NCBI GenBank assembly: GCA_022560025.1 | Contig: JAFISE010000228.1 | Span: 1 to 40,180, forward strand | Direction of reading: 5' to 3' | Length of the DNA stretch: 40,180 nucleotides | Origin: Stagonosporopsis chrysanthemi | Lineage: Eukaryota > Ascomycota > Dothideomycetes > Pleosporales > Didymellaceae | The notes under the pieces: generated by a model | Told to the model about the DNA's origin: nothing | Database searches by the model: none | What the model saw: only the letters and a program-made list of their open reading frames with translations | Made by a program: the position numbers and the translations under genes | Part shown: positions 11,723 to 22,401 of the stretch, in pieces | Layout: the number at the start of each line of letters is the position of its first letter | Numbering within the stretch: the stretch's first letter is position 1

Positions 11723-12019
11723 CTACCTTTGAAACCTGGGTGGGACATCAGATATTGGTCCGGTGGATTGCTGGTGATATTGCTGAGAAGTCCCGATATC
11801 CTTAAGATTGATAGATAGCAGCGCGGTCTCGTCGGGTCTGGGCAGCGCAGAGCACTGGGATTTCTGCACGTCAAAAGGCCGAGAAAGGTGCTTTAAGAAA
11901 ACGTCCTCAAATGCATCGTGGACAACGTCTGGCATCTTCAATTCTGTTACATGTTGCGGACCGGTACCGGGCTTCAGCTTGGACATGTCATTGACTATGT
12001 TTTGGTAGGAAGTATCCAT
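11723..12019 (-). CDS. Weak hypothetical ORF (98 residues)
   Basis: Starts at an ATG (MDTSYQNIVNDMSKLKPGTG...) and runs to a stop at 11723. Amino-acid composition is mixed and protein-like, without low-complexity runs. No domain is recognised. A hydrophobic, secretion-signal-like stretch lies 5' of it on the same strand near 12180-12235, so it could be an inner exon of a spliced secreted protein. I could not find joining splice sites with confidence. It could be chance. Confidence 0.22.
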   Translation of the reverse strand: MDTSYQNIVNDMSKLKPGTGPQHVTELKMPDVVHDAFEDVFLKHLSRPFDVQKSQCSALPRPDETALLSINLKDIGTSQQYHQQSTGPISDVPPRFQR

Positions 12020-13326
12020 CTATTGGGAGCGAGTGTCTGTGAGGGTGAAGCCAAGAAAAGGATTCCCGTCTTAAAGCTAGAAATTAGTACTGGCGGGGCG
12101 TCATTGTTGCTGCGGTTGTGTAGAAGTCAACCGATGTCTTGTGCGACTTCGGTACTGTTGGCAGCTTCTGTGCTCGCCACGGCTGCGTAGCCGATAGCGG
12201 AAATTGATAGGGACAGCGCAAGCAGCTGCCTGATTGACGTGTGAGCAAAAGCGGGCCTGGTGTTGCTGTCTGTTTTGTTGCACAAGTCAGTTGTAATCAC
12301 AATGTGGAATGGACCGACCTGTCACTGCACGAGTTGCACGAGCTGCAGGAGACGCGTTCCTGTTGAGGTCGCAATGGTGACACGTAAGGCGAGAGGTGGC
12401 GCTTGATTGAGGAGCCGCGAGCAAGATGGGAAGGAGCGGAGAAGACCAGAAGGAGCGGGAGAGATCAGGCGAGGTCGGATGGAGCGGAAGAATGAAAGAC
12501 AGGCCGCGATTGCGAGGCGGCTAGCGGCTGCGAGGCGGAGAGGGAGACTAAATGCAGTGGGTGAGACGTGAGGCCGGACCGTGATGATGTGGGAATGTGT
12601 GCTGCTTGCGTTACTGTGAGTAATCTGGCTATTGGCGTCATTGTCATCCTTTCTAAGGGAGCCGTGGAAGACACTGGTAGGGGCTGCTGGGTTTAGCTTC
12701 ACAAACTCTCGAAGAGCAACAACACATGTCTCAGGGTTTTATCTCATGGCGAGCACAGTCGCGGTTGTGGGGAGAATGTACTGCGGTCGTGAAGGCGTGA
12801 TGGATGATGTGGCTGAGCCACTCTTGTACATTTCTATTTTCTCACCATTGGAGGATATCGGAAGAAGCTGCTCTTCGAGATGTGAGCTGTATGCAGCCTC
12901 TTCTTATCAGGCAGTTCGTTGTTATTGGTAAAGTCAATAAAAGAACCCAGCTCTGTACCAGTGTCCAGTGCTTCTTGATCCTACTGTCGTCGTCTATTGG
13001 TGAAAGTTGGCTCTTGATGCAGTGTTGTAGTAGTACTTCGGCAATGTGAGTGTTCGGTGGCGTGGATTACGCTGACTGGCTGCACGACAGTGGCGTCGAT
13101 ATCGTCGTCTGAGCTAAGCACGATGACATGGCGTGGTCATCGGGGAGCGTTGTGGCGAGCGAGGGTCTGTCACTGACAATAATGGAGTGTTGGACTGCTG
13201 TAGGATTTGGATCTGGAGACGAGTGAAAACTTCTTGGAGAATTTCAGTGTTGTCTAGGACTAATTCGCAACGACGTTGAAACTTCTACAGTAGGAACGCC
13301 TCCCTTGGAGACCAAGCGCCACATTG

Positions 13327-13614
13327 CTAGAACTTGAAGTCCATGTGGACGATTTTGTATCCAGAGCGCAGTCTTTCGGCTGCATTTTTGTACTGCGTCC
13401 GTATCTGCAGCCTGGATAGGAGTTTCTTGCTCCCTCGCTCAAGCAGCGCTTTCTCTCGCCTTTTTTGGTTTGCGCCCCCGTTGTCATCTGATACAGTCTT
13501 CTTATCACTATCCACGTGTAAGGCATTGATATAAAGCGAAGCATTGGAGCTTGAGTGTCTGTGGCGTGTCCTTGCACATGTGCGGCGTTTGCGATAAATG
13601 CCTGTGTTGTTCAT
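13327..13614 (-). CDS. Weak hypothetical ORF (95 residues), basic
   Basis: ATG-started minus-strand ORF, rich in Arg and Lys. The second half (KRREKALLERGSKKLLSRLQ) could form a charged helix. No family is recognised and the start context is poor (T at -3). Listed only because it is the most protein-like frame in this part of the gene-poor region. Confidence 0.18.
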   Translation of the reverse strand: MNNTGIYRKRRTCARTRHRHSSSNASLYINALHVDSDKKTVSDDNGGANQKRREKALLERGSKKLLSRLQIRTQYKNAAERLRSGYKIVHMDFKF

Positions 13615-14191
13615 TTAACAGCCATCCTTGCATGTCAATCTATAAAACTCACTCCAAATGCTGTCGCGTTCGAGGGGATAGTCTCGCCTAAAGAGAAGAG
13701 ATGTTGTTCAGGATTAGTTCACGCGCTGGGCCGTCACATCTCCGTTGTTCGTTGAAAGCAGTTGTTACAACAACAACAATCTGCTACATTAGTTGCTGGA
13801 GACAAAGACCATACCGCATGTCAGTCATGAGGAAGCAATCAACATCTATGGAAACGAACCATTGCAACAACAAGCTGGCTTAATTGTGGTTGCAGTTGCA
13901 CGAGCCTCAGCTGGAGGAAGAGAGAACACTCACATGTGCAACGAAATCAGCTAGAAGGCTTTAGAAGACATTTCTTGGGGTATTAGCATGCCTCAATTGG
14001 CTTGGTGTCCCAATCTGTGCGTGTGGTGCTTGGATCTACGCCACGTTTGGAGGATTAAGGATGTCAGTATATGCAGAGCAGATATGATTACTTCGAATTT
14101 AATAAACAGTAACCCCTTCCCGTAACAATACAAACTCGTTAAATACCCTTCGAATCAGTCTGGCGATATGACACCCAATATGTTGACCGGA

Positions 14192-16630
14192 TCACCACAA
14201 CTGGCAGGTAGGCTTCTTGTCCTTGCACTGGAAGCTCTCCCTGAACTCGCGACTATTGGCCATCGTGCCTTGCACTCTTGCACTCTTCGGGGCGTGTGGA
14301 TCAGTGTAGATCCTGTTGATAGCATTTTCCTTGCGAGACTTGCCGCACCACCAATTGGAGTAGGTGACGAAGAAGAGCTGGTCCTGGGTGAAGTGCTCTA
14401 GACCCGGCAGGTCCTGATTGGGATTCTTGTGGGCGCGATGCTTCCAGGCCTGGTAGGAAGCAGACAGACCGCCAGCGTCAGCGATGTTCTCGCCCAAGGT
14501 GAGACGTCCGTTAACATAGAGAGGCTTGCCGTCAGGTCCTGGTACCGAGTATTTCGCATACTGATCGACGAAGCATTCGGCACGCTCTTTGAAACTGTCG
14601 ACCGTTGAGTTGGACCACCAGTCTGTGTAGTTGCCGTTCTGGTCGTAGTGACGACCGGTGGAGTCAAAAGCATGGCTGAGCTCGTGGCCAGCAACAGAGC
14701 CAAATGCGCCATATGACATATACGCAGGAACGTTGACATCGAAGACCGGGAACTGCATGATGCCAGCGGGGAAGACAATTTCGTTGCCGGGTGGGTTGTA
14801 ATAAGCATTGACAGTTGATGCTAGCTTCGAGTCAGCAATCACGTAAAGAACGTACAGCCTTGGGATCATATATTACCTGTCATGCCCCATTGATCACGAT
14901 CGACCGGCTTTCCAAGGGCTGACCATTCGTCATCAACTGCGAAGCGGCGTATTGAGAGGGCATTTTGGAGGAATGCATCGGAAGAAACATTCACGGAGTC
15001 GTAGTACTTTGCGAGACTGGGAGGATCCATTATGTTCGGGCTCTGAGTGGGATAACCAATCTTCTGGATGATGTTGTGAACCTTGTTGATGGCCTGCTTG
15101 GTGGTAGCCTTATCCATCCACTTCGTGGCCTGGAGCTTCTTTGCAAACTCGGTCTTGATGTCGGTGATGATGGTATCGCCGAACTTCTTCGCTTCGGCAG
15201 AGAATGCTTTCTCAATGAAGAATCTACTCAAGACCCAGCCAACACCATCATCGACTTGGCCAACGCATTTTCGCCATCGCTCTGGTGTAGAGTCGGGATC
15301 CTAGAAGAAATCAGCATGTGGCTAAGTATGAGTTTTATGGCTACTCACTTTCCCTGCAAGTTCGTTGACAAATCGCCTGTAGGGCTTGACCTCCTCTGCG
15401 TCAACGTAGCCTGAGAACGACTGCACTCCCTTCCACACGAAGTAGTTCATCACTACCTCGCTGTCAGTCTCCTTGAGAATGGAAGAGAGCTTGCTTTGGT
15501 ACTCCGGTGCCATAACAATTACGCGTTCAACGCCAACGTTCTTGGGGGCAAGCTCGTGAATAAGTCCTTTGAGGTCGACTTCCGGCGCCAATTTGTTGGC
15601 TTCATCGAGGCTCATTGGGTTGTAGTATTTGGTGACGTCTTCGCGATCCTCGGTACTGGGTGACACAGCAGCGAGCTTCTTCTCGAAATCGATGATTTTC
15701 GAAAACGAATCCTCCTTTGCATCGGGATAGAGAGCACTAAGGACCTTGACTGTGACGCTGCGGTACTTCTCAACCAGCTTATCATCTTCATAGCGCTCTT
15801 TGCTTGGCAGACCGAACGAGTACGGTGCAGCAACGGATACAACAACGGTGTCAGGATCGCGGTCGTCAGCACCAGTACCCGTCGCTATCAGACCTGTTAC
15901 ACCGTACCTGGCAAGGAGGGATGCAGCATCGCCGTTAGGGTACGCTTTCTTGATCTCTTCAAGAACTCTGAGGAGTGGCTCTACGCCGAGACTCTTAATC
16001 CTCTCCTCATCAAGGCAGGCATCGTACACAGCTTTCATCTTGTCGAAGTTCTCTTCATCAGCAGACTTCTGCACAGCCTTCAGCTGCATGGGGGAGAAGT
16101 ACGAATGCTGTTTGAAACATATTAGTAAAGATCGCCTGTGCACAGGAGCGCACATACCTGAGAGTCTTTTGGGTACGGAGCTTCCAAGATGTGGCGAAGC
16201 AGCAGTTCTGAGTTCTCATTCATAATCGTGCCCGTGAAGGCGTCGCCTTGATCCGGACGCAGATCATGTCGGTCTCGCCAGCCACCACAAACAAGCTCCT
16301 CGAAGTCGGTACAGGGATCCATCTCCTTGTAGTTGGGTGAGAGGTTGTAAAGAATCTCTGATGCCGCGTGTACACATGCCGGCGTAAGGCATAGCTTGCT
16401 CTTGGCAGACTGCGCTGTGACTGTACAGAGCTTAGCTGTATACCAAATGTATGTCAATCATCCAAAATACCTTCGGGAACATTGTAGTAAAGGATTCCAG
16501 CAGCAGCGGTAGCACCAAGCACTCTCAATGCGGTCTTCCTGGCAGGCCAGCGCTGTCGGCGGGGAGTTGATTCCGGTCCTGGATGAGTCGCGTCGAAGCG
16601 CGGTATGAGCGGTGCCTTTTCGCCTGACAT
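14192..16630 (-). CDS. M13 (neprilysin/ECE-type) zinc metallopeptidase, 5 exons
   Basis: Exons 16630-16471, 16420-16158, 16107-15349, 15300-14877 and 14820-14192 give 744 residues. The four introns (50, 50, 48, 56 nt) are GT-AG and keep frame. The start ATG at 16630 gives a short cytosolic tail, then a hydrophobic segment (about residues 30-47), so it is probably a type II membrane protein with the catalytic part outside the cytosol. The N-domain has the family Cys pattern and DPCTDFEELVCGGW. The C-terminal peptidase domain has NAYYNP (540-545), FPAGI, the zinc motif HELSH (581-585; the two His are ligands, Glu is catalytic) and GENIADAGG, with Glu646 the third ligand. It ends CQLW, the Cys-x-x-Trp ending typical of M13. 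The family cleaves oligopeptides. Length is normal and all key residues are present. The physiological substrate in fungi is not known. Confidence 0.95.
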
Positions 16631-17062
16631 GATTTTTGTACGCCTGTAGTGTGGTTGGATCTATGGGTTTGATGATGCCAGCCAGCTGAGCACCGGATGA
16701 TGATGGAGAAGCAGTGGATGAATGAGCTGATGTTGGGATGGGGTAATGGCGGTGATGACGCTAGGCTGCAGCGTGATCTGGGGTGCAGCCGTGCGGCCCC
16801 GAAAATGCAAGGGGCTGGGGCGGCCCGTCTGCATCAACCACGGACAGATGACGAGGTCCTCGGCAACCCCTGGCTAACGGTCTGATCACTTGAGGTCGTC
16901 AGGTGTCACACGAATTGTTGAGCCTACCATCTCTCGAGCCCATCCGCTCGCACTGGGAATGCCCTGGTGAGGCTGCAAGGTTATGACGTCACTCACTAAA
17001 CAGACACACGAAGGCTGCGAAGAATTGCTAAATGGGTATCGTACGTCGTACTACTACCTTTA
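16631..17062. other. Upstream region of the M13 gene and 3' flank of the DUF1275 gene
   Basis: About 430 nt between two tandem minus-strand genes. It should contain the M13 promoter. I see no TATA box or clear operator, and only a short plus-strand ORF (16697-16885) without coding character. Confidence 0.4.
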
Positions 17063-17953
17063 CTACTTAGGAACAATCTTCTTCTGCTTCCAGAAAAACC
17101 AAGCCACTGTCATTATAGTCTTCAGCCCGACCGCAATCCACAAGCCGCCCTTGAAACCGGCATCCGACTTCGTAAGGAACGCGCCGGATATAGCGCCACA
17201 CAACAGAAGTACAGCTCCGAGGAACCGACGGTTCCTATCCGCATTCTCACCAATAGGTGCGGTGAAGAGCTGCGCGTCGCTCATCAAATCGCAGTACAAG
17301 CTCGTCAGGACCACGGTCGGCATGGCGTTATACTTGAGTGCGCGACTAGCAACAATTTGGCCGGCACTTTGAAAAGCCAGAATGGTGATCGCAGCGAAGT
17401 CAGATCCAGGAAACGTGCTCGGCATGGTGAACGTAAGGAACTCTGAGTCATTCCGGGTAACGACAACCGGCGGGACGTTGGGAACGACGGAGGCGGTGGT
17501 GATGATGGCAACGATAGCAATGAGGAGTGTTTGAATGGCAAAAGAAGAGACCATGACCCAACGCTTCTGGGGCCCGAAGAATCGATGGAAAGTCGAGAAG
17601 AAAAGAGCGCCAAGCGCGAAGCACACAATCGCTGCCAGCGACTTCGCCCATGAGTATCGAGGTGCTGAGTCCGGTTGTCCATTTACTCCCAGACCGACGA
17701 AAATGGTGTTGCCTGCATTTTGTCAGGCTTCGAATTCATGGACCACCAATAGCATTTACTAACCTGTTTGCATACTGACAAAACACGCGTACATGTTGAA
17801 GGCCATGCTATCGACCAGGCCTGAGCAATAGAAACAGCCCAACAAGATCAAATCCGCCCACTTCGCGTCGATGTCAGCACCAAGTCGCTGCCGAACTTGT
17901 GACTTCGTTTGTGGCTTCTCCAAGTCGTTTCCCATGGCTTCCTGGTCTATCAT
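17063..17953 (-). CDS. DUF1275 / YoaK-family integral membrane protein
   Basis: Two exons, 17953-17764 and 17712-17063, joined across a 51-nt GTTAGT...CAG intron with a CCTGAC branch-like site, give 279 residues. I chose the ATG at 17953 because it follows a pyrimidine-rich leader and leaves a normal short hydrophilic N-terminus. In-frame ATGs upstream, to 18031, would add up to 26 residues. The family signature is visible: GCFYCSGLVDSMAFNMYACFVSMQTGNT near the start, then FVGLGV, the SWAKS segment and several hydrophobic helices (CFALGALFFSTF, a long Val/Ile-rich helix, FAAITILAFQSAGQIVASRAL, TSLYCDL and two C-terminal helices). About six to seven spans are expected, with a basic C-terminal tail. 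DUF1275 proteins are widespread in bacteria and fungi; a transport role is often suggested but not established. Confidence 0.9.
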
Positions 17954-19025
17954 GATTGTGGTGAGGATGTGTTGCGCTCTCATCGCAACTGATGACGACG
18001 GTCCCGAGTACTCTTGTACCATGCCCACCATGATTCACATCAGCCACGACCCAGAAAATTTTCAGCCACTATCAAACAAAAACATTGCAATTGCTGGACA
18101 GCCACCGGAGAGCGCCCCTTGCGTGTTATCGGAGCGATGTCGCGATGCACGCTAATTGGTGCGTCATGCGCCACACCGCGGATGATTCGTGCCGCACGCG
18201 GAAATGCGGCTGCGAATCCTTCAACGAAACACTGCTCAATGCTTTCGACACCTGAAGGCCGTAACCCAGAGCCACAAAGTGCTTCAGCAGTTTACGGATC
18301 ATCGTCAAAACGTATGCTCAGTCACACAGATGTTTGTCGCAGGTCGATAACTGGTGTTGTGAAGCGGCAGTCTTGTTCCTGTATCTTTGTCCGACGGACA
18401 AGTACATGGATCGCCTCAGCCACAGGTCTTTGAAGAGCCGCGGAAAGCCCAGGATATAGACGCACTATTTTTGCAAGATAGAATCTTGAAGTCGTTCTAG
18501 GTCTAATTGAGAATTATGAATGCGGCAGAACTGCAACATTTTCAATGGACAGCAGATCCCCAAGACCTTGCCCTGGTTCATCTTGAGCACCGGTGTACAG
18601 GCAATTGGTCAATGATATACCATAGACGGTTCGTATGAAACGAGTAGCAGAGCCGAATGTATCAAGGAATTCCAATTGTCTAAACAGCAAAACGAACCCT
18701 CGCCACGGAACATCTGACAGAGGCGATCTGTACAGGCGCCCCAAAGGTACAGTCTCCGATTTTATGGATATACCGGAGTTTCGGTATGCTAGTTCAACAT
18801 ATTACAGCTGACGGGCCGTGCCTGAGTCACGAGGTTTGTTTTGCATAAGGAGAACTGTGCTTTGCAAGTGCCGTCACGCGGCTGGGATGTTCGGGCTAGA
18901 AGTTTAGATTCGAGCACGTATAGGCACGTGACAAGGTGCTTTCGCAAATCAAGACTGGCTCACTGCAACGAAGGTGGCCATGCACTTGCAAATCCATGCA
19001 ATCGCTGAGCTCTAATACGATTCAT
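17954..19025. other. Intergenic region between the DUF1275 gene and the dehydrogenase gene
   Basis: About 1.07 kb. It should carry the DUF1275 promoter (minus strand) and the 3' flank of the dehydrogenase. Short ORFs at 18014-18433 and 18514-18744 overlap other frames and show no motifs. Nothing else is seen. Confidence 0.4.
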
Positions 19026-19922
19026 TCAACCATTGACACTTGCACTCTTCGGCATCCCAATTCCCACCGCTGCAGTGGAACCGGCATCAACAGGCAGGAT
19101 GGCCCCGGTGATCCATCTTGCATGGTCGCTTGCTAGAAAAGTAACTGCACACGCTGCATCCCACCCATTTCCTTCTGTCCCGAGCAGACTCCTCTTTCGA
19201 CGAGCCTCTCGAGCCTCTTCGCTCATACCACCAGCGTACATCATCGGCGTATACAGCATCTGTGATCGTGTTAGCACGAGCGAACAAGAAGTAGAAAAAC
19301 ATACTCCGGGGCAGACGCAATTGACTCGGATGCCATCAGCTGCGTGATGCGCAGCCATTGCTCTTGTCATGTTCACCACCGCGCCTTTGCTCGTTGGGTA
19401 CAGCAAGTGTGGTGTACCTCCCTTCAGCCCTGCTACACTTCCCATGTTGACAATGTTGCCTCGGATCTCTCCCTCGTTCTTTTGCATGGCTGGTATGCAG
19501 TATTTCGCCATCTGAACCATGCTGCTGACGTTGATCTCAAGACCTTTTGCCCAGGCGTCCATGTCAACTTCAACCGCTGTACCTGCTGCACCTCCAATTC
19601 CTACGTTATTGACCAGGATATCCAGTCTCCCAAACTCTTTCAGCGCAGTTTCAACAGCAGCTTCGCAATCTGTGGCCTTGGTGACGTCAGACTTGAGAGG
19701 CACTGCTCTCGCTCTTTGCGATCTCGCGGTAGACATCTCTGCTGTCTTCTGAGCCCACTCTAGGTTCAAGTCCAGACACACGACGTTGCAACCTTCTTCG
19801 GCGAGCATGATTGATATGGCTCGGCCATTCCCAATTCCTTCTCCTGCACAACCCGCACCTGTCACAATGGCGACCTTCCCCTCGAGTCCGCGAGATGGTG
19901 GATAAGACGGAATATGCGACAT
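19026..19922 (-). CDS. Short-chain dehydrogenase/reductase (SDR)
   Basis: Exons 19922-19305 and 19259-19026 give 283 residues. The 45-nt intron (GTATGT...CTAACACG...CAG) is a multiple of three and has no stop, so unspliced reading would wrongly insert 15 residues after NCVCPG. Classical SDR features: VAIVTGAG with a Gly-rich turn (residues 18-34), Asp51 after beta-2 (CLDLN) suggesting NAD(H), SDVT (78-81), NNVG (105-108, in place of NNAG), Asn131, Ser162, Tyr175 and Lys179 as the catalytic set, and CPG at 204-206. It is expected to be a cytosolic oxidoreductase on an alcohol or ketone; the substrate is not readable from sequence. It is transcribed divergently from the alpha/beta hydrolase at 20340, with 417 nt between the starts, so the two may share control. 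Confidence 0.93.
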   Translation of the reverse strand: MSHIPSYPPSRGLEGKVAIVTGAGCAGEGIGNGRAISIMLAEEGCNVVCLDLNLEWAQKTAEMSTARSQRARAVPLKSDVTKATDCEAAVETALKEFGRLDILVNNVGIGGAAGTAVEVDMDAWAKGLEINVSSMVQMAKYCIPAMQKNEGEIRGNIVNMGSVAGLKGGTPHLLYPTSKGAVVNMTRAMAAHHAADGIRVNCVCPGVCFSTSCSLVLTRSQMLYTPMMYAGGMSEEAREARRKRSLLGTEGNGWDAACAVTFLASDHARWITGAILPVDAGSTAAVGIGMPKSASVNG

Positions 19923-20339
19923 GATGATTATCTAAAGTGTGTGTTTCTCGATGGGAGAACAGCTGCTGATGTGTTGGCAACTTCCCTCCGAGCAACGGCT
20001 ACCCTAATTAGGAAAGCCGACGGACGCTACCACAGCAAACAAGTAGCTTTTGCCGTCAAGACAAGTTCGCCACAGGGAGCTCAGTTGGTAGAGCGCCTGA
20101 GACTTTACGATTATGGACTGCTCCTTAGTGGGATACACTGTCGGCGGCACTGATATTGGGCCTCGGTACATGCGGGGGTGGCGCTAGCGGAGGGTGGAGA
20201 TGGTGAGATGGCAACACGGAGCCGCCAGGCATTACACTTACAAGACAATTTTCATCCAGTTCGAATCTAAACTCAGGAACCATTCGAGCAATTGAGTCCT
20301 CCACATCCTTTGGTGTCTACGACGAATCAACCCAATCCC
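19923..20339. promoter_or_regulatory. Shared divergent promoter region (dehydrogenase / hydrolase)
   Basis: 417 nt separate the start codons of the minus-strand SDR gene and the plus-strand hydrolase gene, so both promoters must lie here. No clear TATA box or known operator was recognised. A tRNA A-box-like stretch occurs at 20079-20094 (GCTCAGTTGGTAGAGC), but no complete tRNA can be folded around it. Confidence 0.5.
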
Positions 20340-21419
20340 ATGGCTCTGGATTTCTCACAGTATGGTGGTCCCTCAGAGGAGTGGCTAGCCATTCAGAAGA
20401 CATTACCGGCCTCGACCTTCAACACTACCCTCGACCCTGTCGTTCTGAAGAATGCTGTCAATAAAGAGCGAGAAGAGCGAACAGCTGCCGGTATGAAGTT
20501 TCTGGCGGCGCATGTTCATACAGCTGATCACGCCATTCCTACCCGCGATGGCTCCACTATTGAGGCTCGTACCTATCGCTCAGTCAAAAAGGACAACGCC
20601 GAGAAGCTACCCGTCTTTATCTATTATCATGGAGGCGGTTTCATATTTGGATCTCTGGCCAGCGAGGACTTTGTTTGCGCCCAAACTGCCATCAACGCTG
20701 GTGTGCTTGTGGTGAACGTCAATTACCGGCACACGCCCGAGCACATCTTTCCTACAGCGTGGCATGACTCCCAGGATGCGTTTGCCTGGGTACACAAAAA
20801 CATTAGGGAGCTAAACGGTGATCCGACGAAAGTCCTTGTGGGCGGTGTCTCTGCGGGTGGACAACTGGCTGCATCTCTGACACTGGAGAAACATCTCGGA
20901 AAGAGCGAGGTCTTAAACGGGTTTCCAGAACTCGCTGGACAGATTTTAATCATCCCCTGCCTGGCCAGTCCGTACACCTACTCCGAAGGACCAGGAAAGA
21001 AAATTGCACCCGGAAAGTCATCCTACATCGAGAATGAGAATGCGCCCATCCTACCGAAGAAGACGGTAGACTTCTTTACCGCACTGTTGAAGACAGCTGG
21101 GACTAAGACAGATCTTAAGGATACGAAGCTCAACATTGTGAATGCGACAGAGGAGGAAGTCCGAGGTCTGCCTCCCACAGTGTTCGGTATCGCTGGGCTA
21201 GATCCATTGCGGGACGAAGGCTTGCTATACGCGAAGCTGCTCTCTGAACAGAATGTCCCAACTGATATTACGCTCTTCAAGGGCGTGCCACATGGGCATA
21301 GGCGATTTGGCAAGGCTTTAAAGGCTTCGGACCACTGGGATGCGTGTGTCGACGAGGGTATTCTGTGGGCGTTGTCGAAGCCTCAGGCAACAGGCAAGTT
21401 CGAAGTGAAGATACCCTGA
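20340..21419 (+). CDS. HSL-type alpha/beta hydrolase (esterase, fold-3 family)
   Basis: A single exon of 359 residues from the ATG at 20340; the open frame extends 48 nt further upstream, but only to a TTG. It shows the hormone-sensitive-lipase group pattern: HGGGF oxyanion motif at 97-101, NYRHTPEHIFPTAWHD at 128-143, GVSAG nucleophile elbow with Ser171, GLDPLRDEG with acid Asp288, and PHGHRRF with His318. The triad and oxyanion motif are therefore complete. There is no signal peptide, so it is likely a cytosolic carboxylesterase or lactonase acting on small acyl esters. The divergent SDR gene next door makes an ester-to-alcohol/ketone catabolic or detoxification step plausible (inference). 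A fragment of an unrelated hydrolase subtype lies downstream. Confidence 0.94.
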   Translation: MALDFSQYGGPSEEWLAIQKTLPASTFNTTLDPVVLKNAVNKEREERTAAGMKFLAAHVHTADHAIPTRDGSTIEARTYRSVKKDNAEKLPVFIYYHGGGFIFGSLASEDFVCAQTAINAGVLVVNVNYRHTPEHIFPTAWHDSQDAFAWVHKNIRELNGDPTKVLVGGVSAGGQLAASLTLEKHLGKSEVLNGFPELAGQILIIPCLASPYTYSEGPGKKIAPGKSSYIENENAPILPKKTVDFFTALLKTAGTKTDLKDTKLNIVNATEEEVRGLPPTVFGIAGLDPLRDEGLLYAKLLSEQNVPTDITLFKGVPHGHRRFGKALKASDHWDACVDEGILWALSKPQATGKFEVKIP

Positions 21420-21702
21420 GCTTGTGGCATATAAATAACTACTTAATACATGTGGTTGAAACATACAGGGTGATGTTCGTTGCCCGTACTCGTATGGTTG
21501 CGCATCAGTGGGACTGTAATGTTGAAGATTGATGTTCCTATTAAGGCGAGCAAGACAGACGTTTATGAGTGTACTGCGTAATATTTGTCGCATTCGGCGA
21601 TTCCAACTTCCTTAAGTACAGCTGATTCAATCCGTGAACCTCTGTAAGTGTATTTGTAGTGAGACATTTAATTGTCCTGTCAAGCAAGAAACGATATCGG
21701 CC

Positions 21703-22023
21703 TCAGTGCTCACAGACAAAGTCCAAGACGCCCTTCACGAAACCTTCGGGGTTCTCTTCCGCAATCCAATGCCCGCTTGCTGCAACCTGTAGTATCTCGG
21801 CATCCCCATGCGTTTCCTTCGCCATCGCTTTGGAGAGCTCGACCAGCCCACTTTCCACACCCATCATCAACAGCGACGGTACCCTTACTTTGCCGTTCTC
21901 CTTCCACGACTTTCTGTTCTCTTTTGCATCCTGATCAAACGAGCGGAAGTCACGTATCAGCAGAATCGTTCCTTCACAGTTCTCTAATCCTGAGCTTGGA
22001 GGGCGGTTGTCGATATGTGCCAA
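21703..22023 (-). pseudogene. C-terminal remnant of an epoxide-hydrolase-like alpha/beta hydrolase
   Basis: 106 codons with no ATG at the start (the frame opens with TTG). The end, VPSLLMMGVESG...ASGHWIAEENPEGFVKGVLDFV, matches the C-terminal part of soluble epoxide hydrolase or haloalkane-dehalogenase-like proteins, including the catalytic His in SGHW. The oxyanion HG motif, the nucleophile elbow and most of the cap domain are absent, and I did not find them in the 380 nt upstream. It is best read as a truncated gene relic. A terminal exon of a spliced gene is less likely, because no matching upstream exons are seen before the F-box gene at 22402. Confidence 0.7.
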
Positions 22024-22401
22024 TTGGAGTTCATCCTCGGATGTGGTCGAAAGGTTAGCGATGCGGTGGCCACGCCTTGGGAAGACATTTGAAGTCAGTA
22101 ACGTGGTAATTCTCCGAGTCTGTCTACTGATTCAGTTTACTACCTGGGGGTAGCACCCCGTCAAAACGACTGTGTCGTTTCTTCTATGTGGAGACATGCC
22201 AAGCCCATAGTTGTATTTGTAAGAGGTGACGTTGGTGCAGCGTCAGATACAGCGTCACGATGCTGACAGTGCATGTGCGACTCAGAAAACGCAGCACTTT
22301 CCAAAGAGTTCTCATTGTATATACGTCCCATGTAGTGACATCGCAAAAAGAAGTGATTTCTTATAAGACACCCTAGTTAGCAGTCCTCACCAGCTATAAG
22401 C
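22024..22401. other. Intergenic sequence between the hydrolase relic and the F-box gene
   Basis: About 380 nt. I looked for the missing front half of the hydrolase relic and found nothing. It is the 3' flank of the F-box gene (minus strand). Confidence 0.4.

Larger units (their letters stand above)
10539..14191. other. Gene-poor region between the transporter and the M13 peptidase
   Basis: About 3.65 kb with no recognisable family. The longest frames (minus 10301-11002, plus 10541-11023) are overlapping, Ser/Pro/Thr- or Gly/Arg-rich and look like composition artefacts. Two ATG-started minus-strand ORFs, at 11723-12019 and 13327-13614, are listed separately with low confidence. A hydrophobic, signal-peptide-like stretch (LLALSLSISAIGYAAVAS) can be read on the minus strand near 12180-12235, but without a start codon. 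No tRNA or rRNA was seen. Confidence 0.4.

Noticed and set aside
20072..20125. Possible tRNA gene (GCTCAGTTGGTAGAGC followed by CCTGAGACTTTA, like the 5' half of a tRNA-Lys)
   Set aside because: The D-arm and a 5' anticodon arm can be read, but there is no matching 3' anticodon stem, no U33 in the right place and no T-arm within a normal distance. The GTTCGAATC at about 20260 cannot pair into a T-arm. At most it is a degenerate tRNA fragment.
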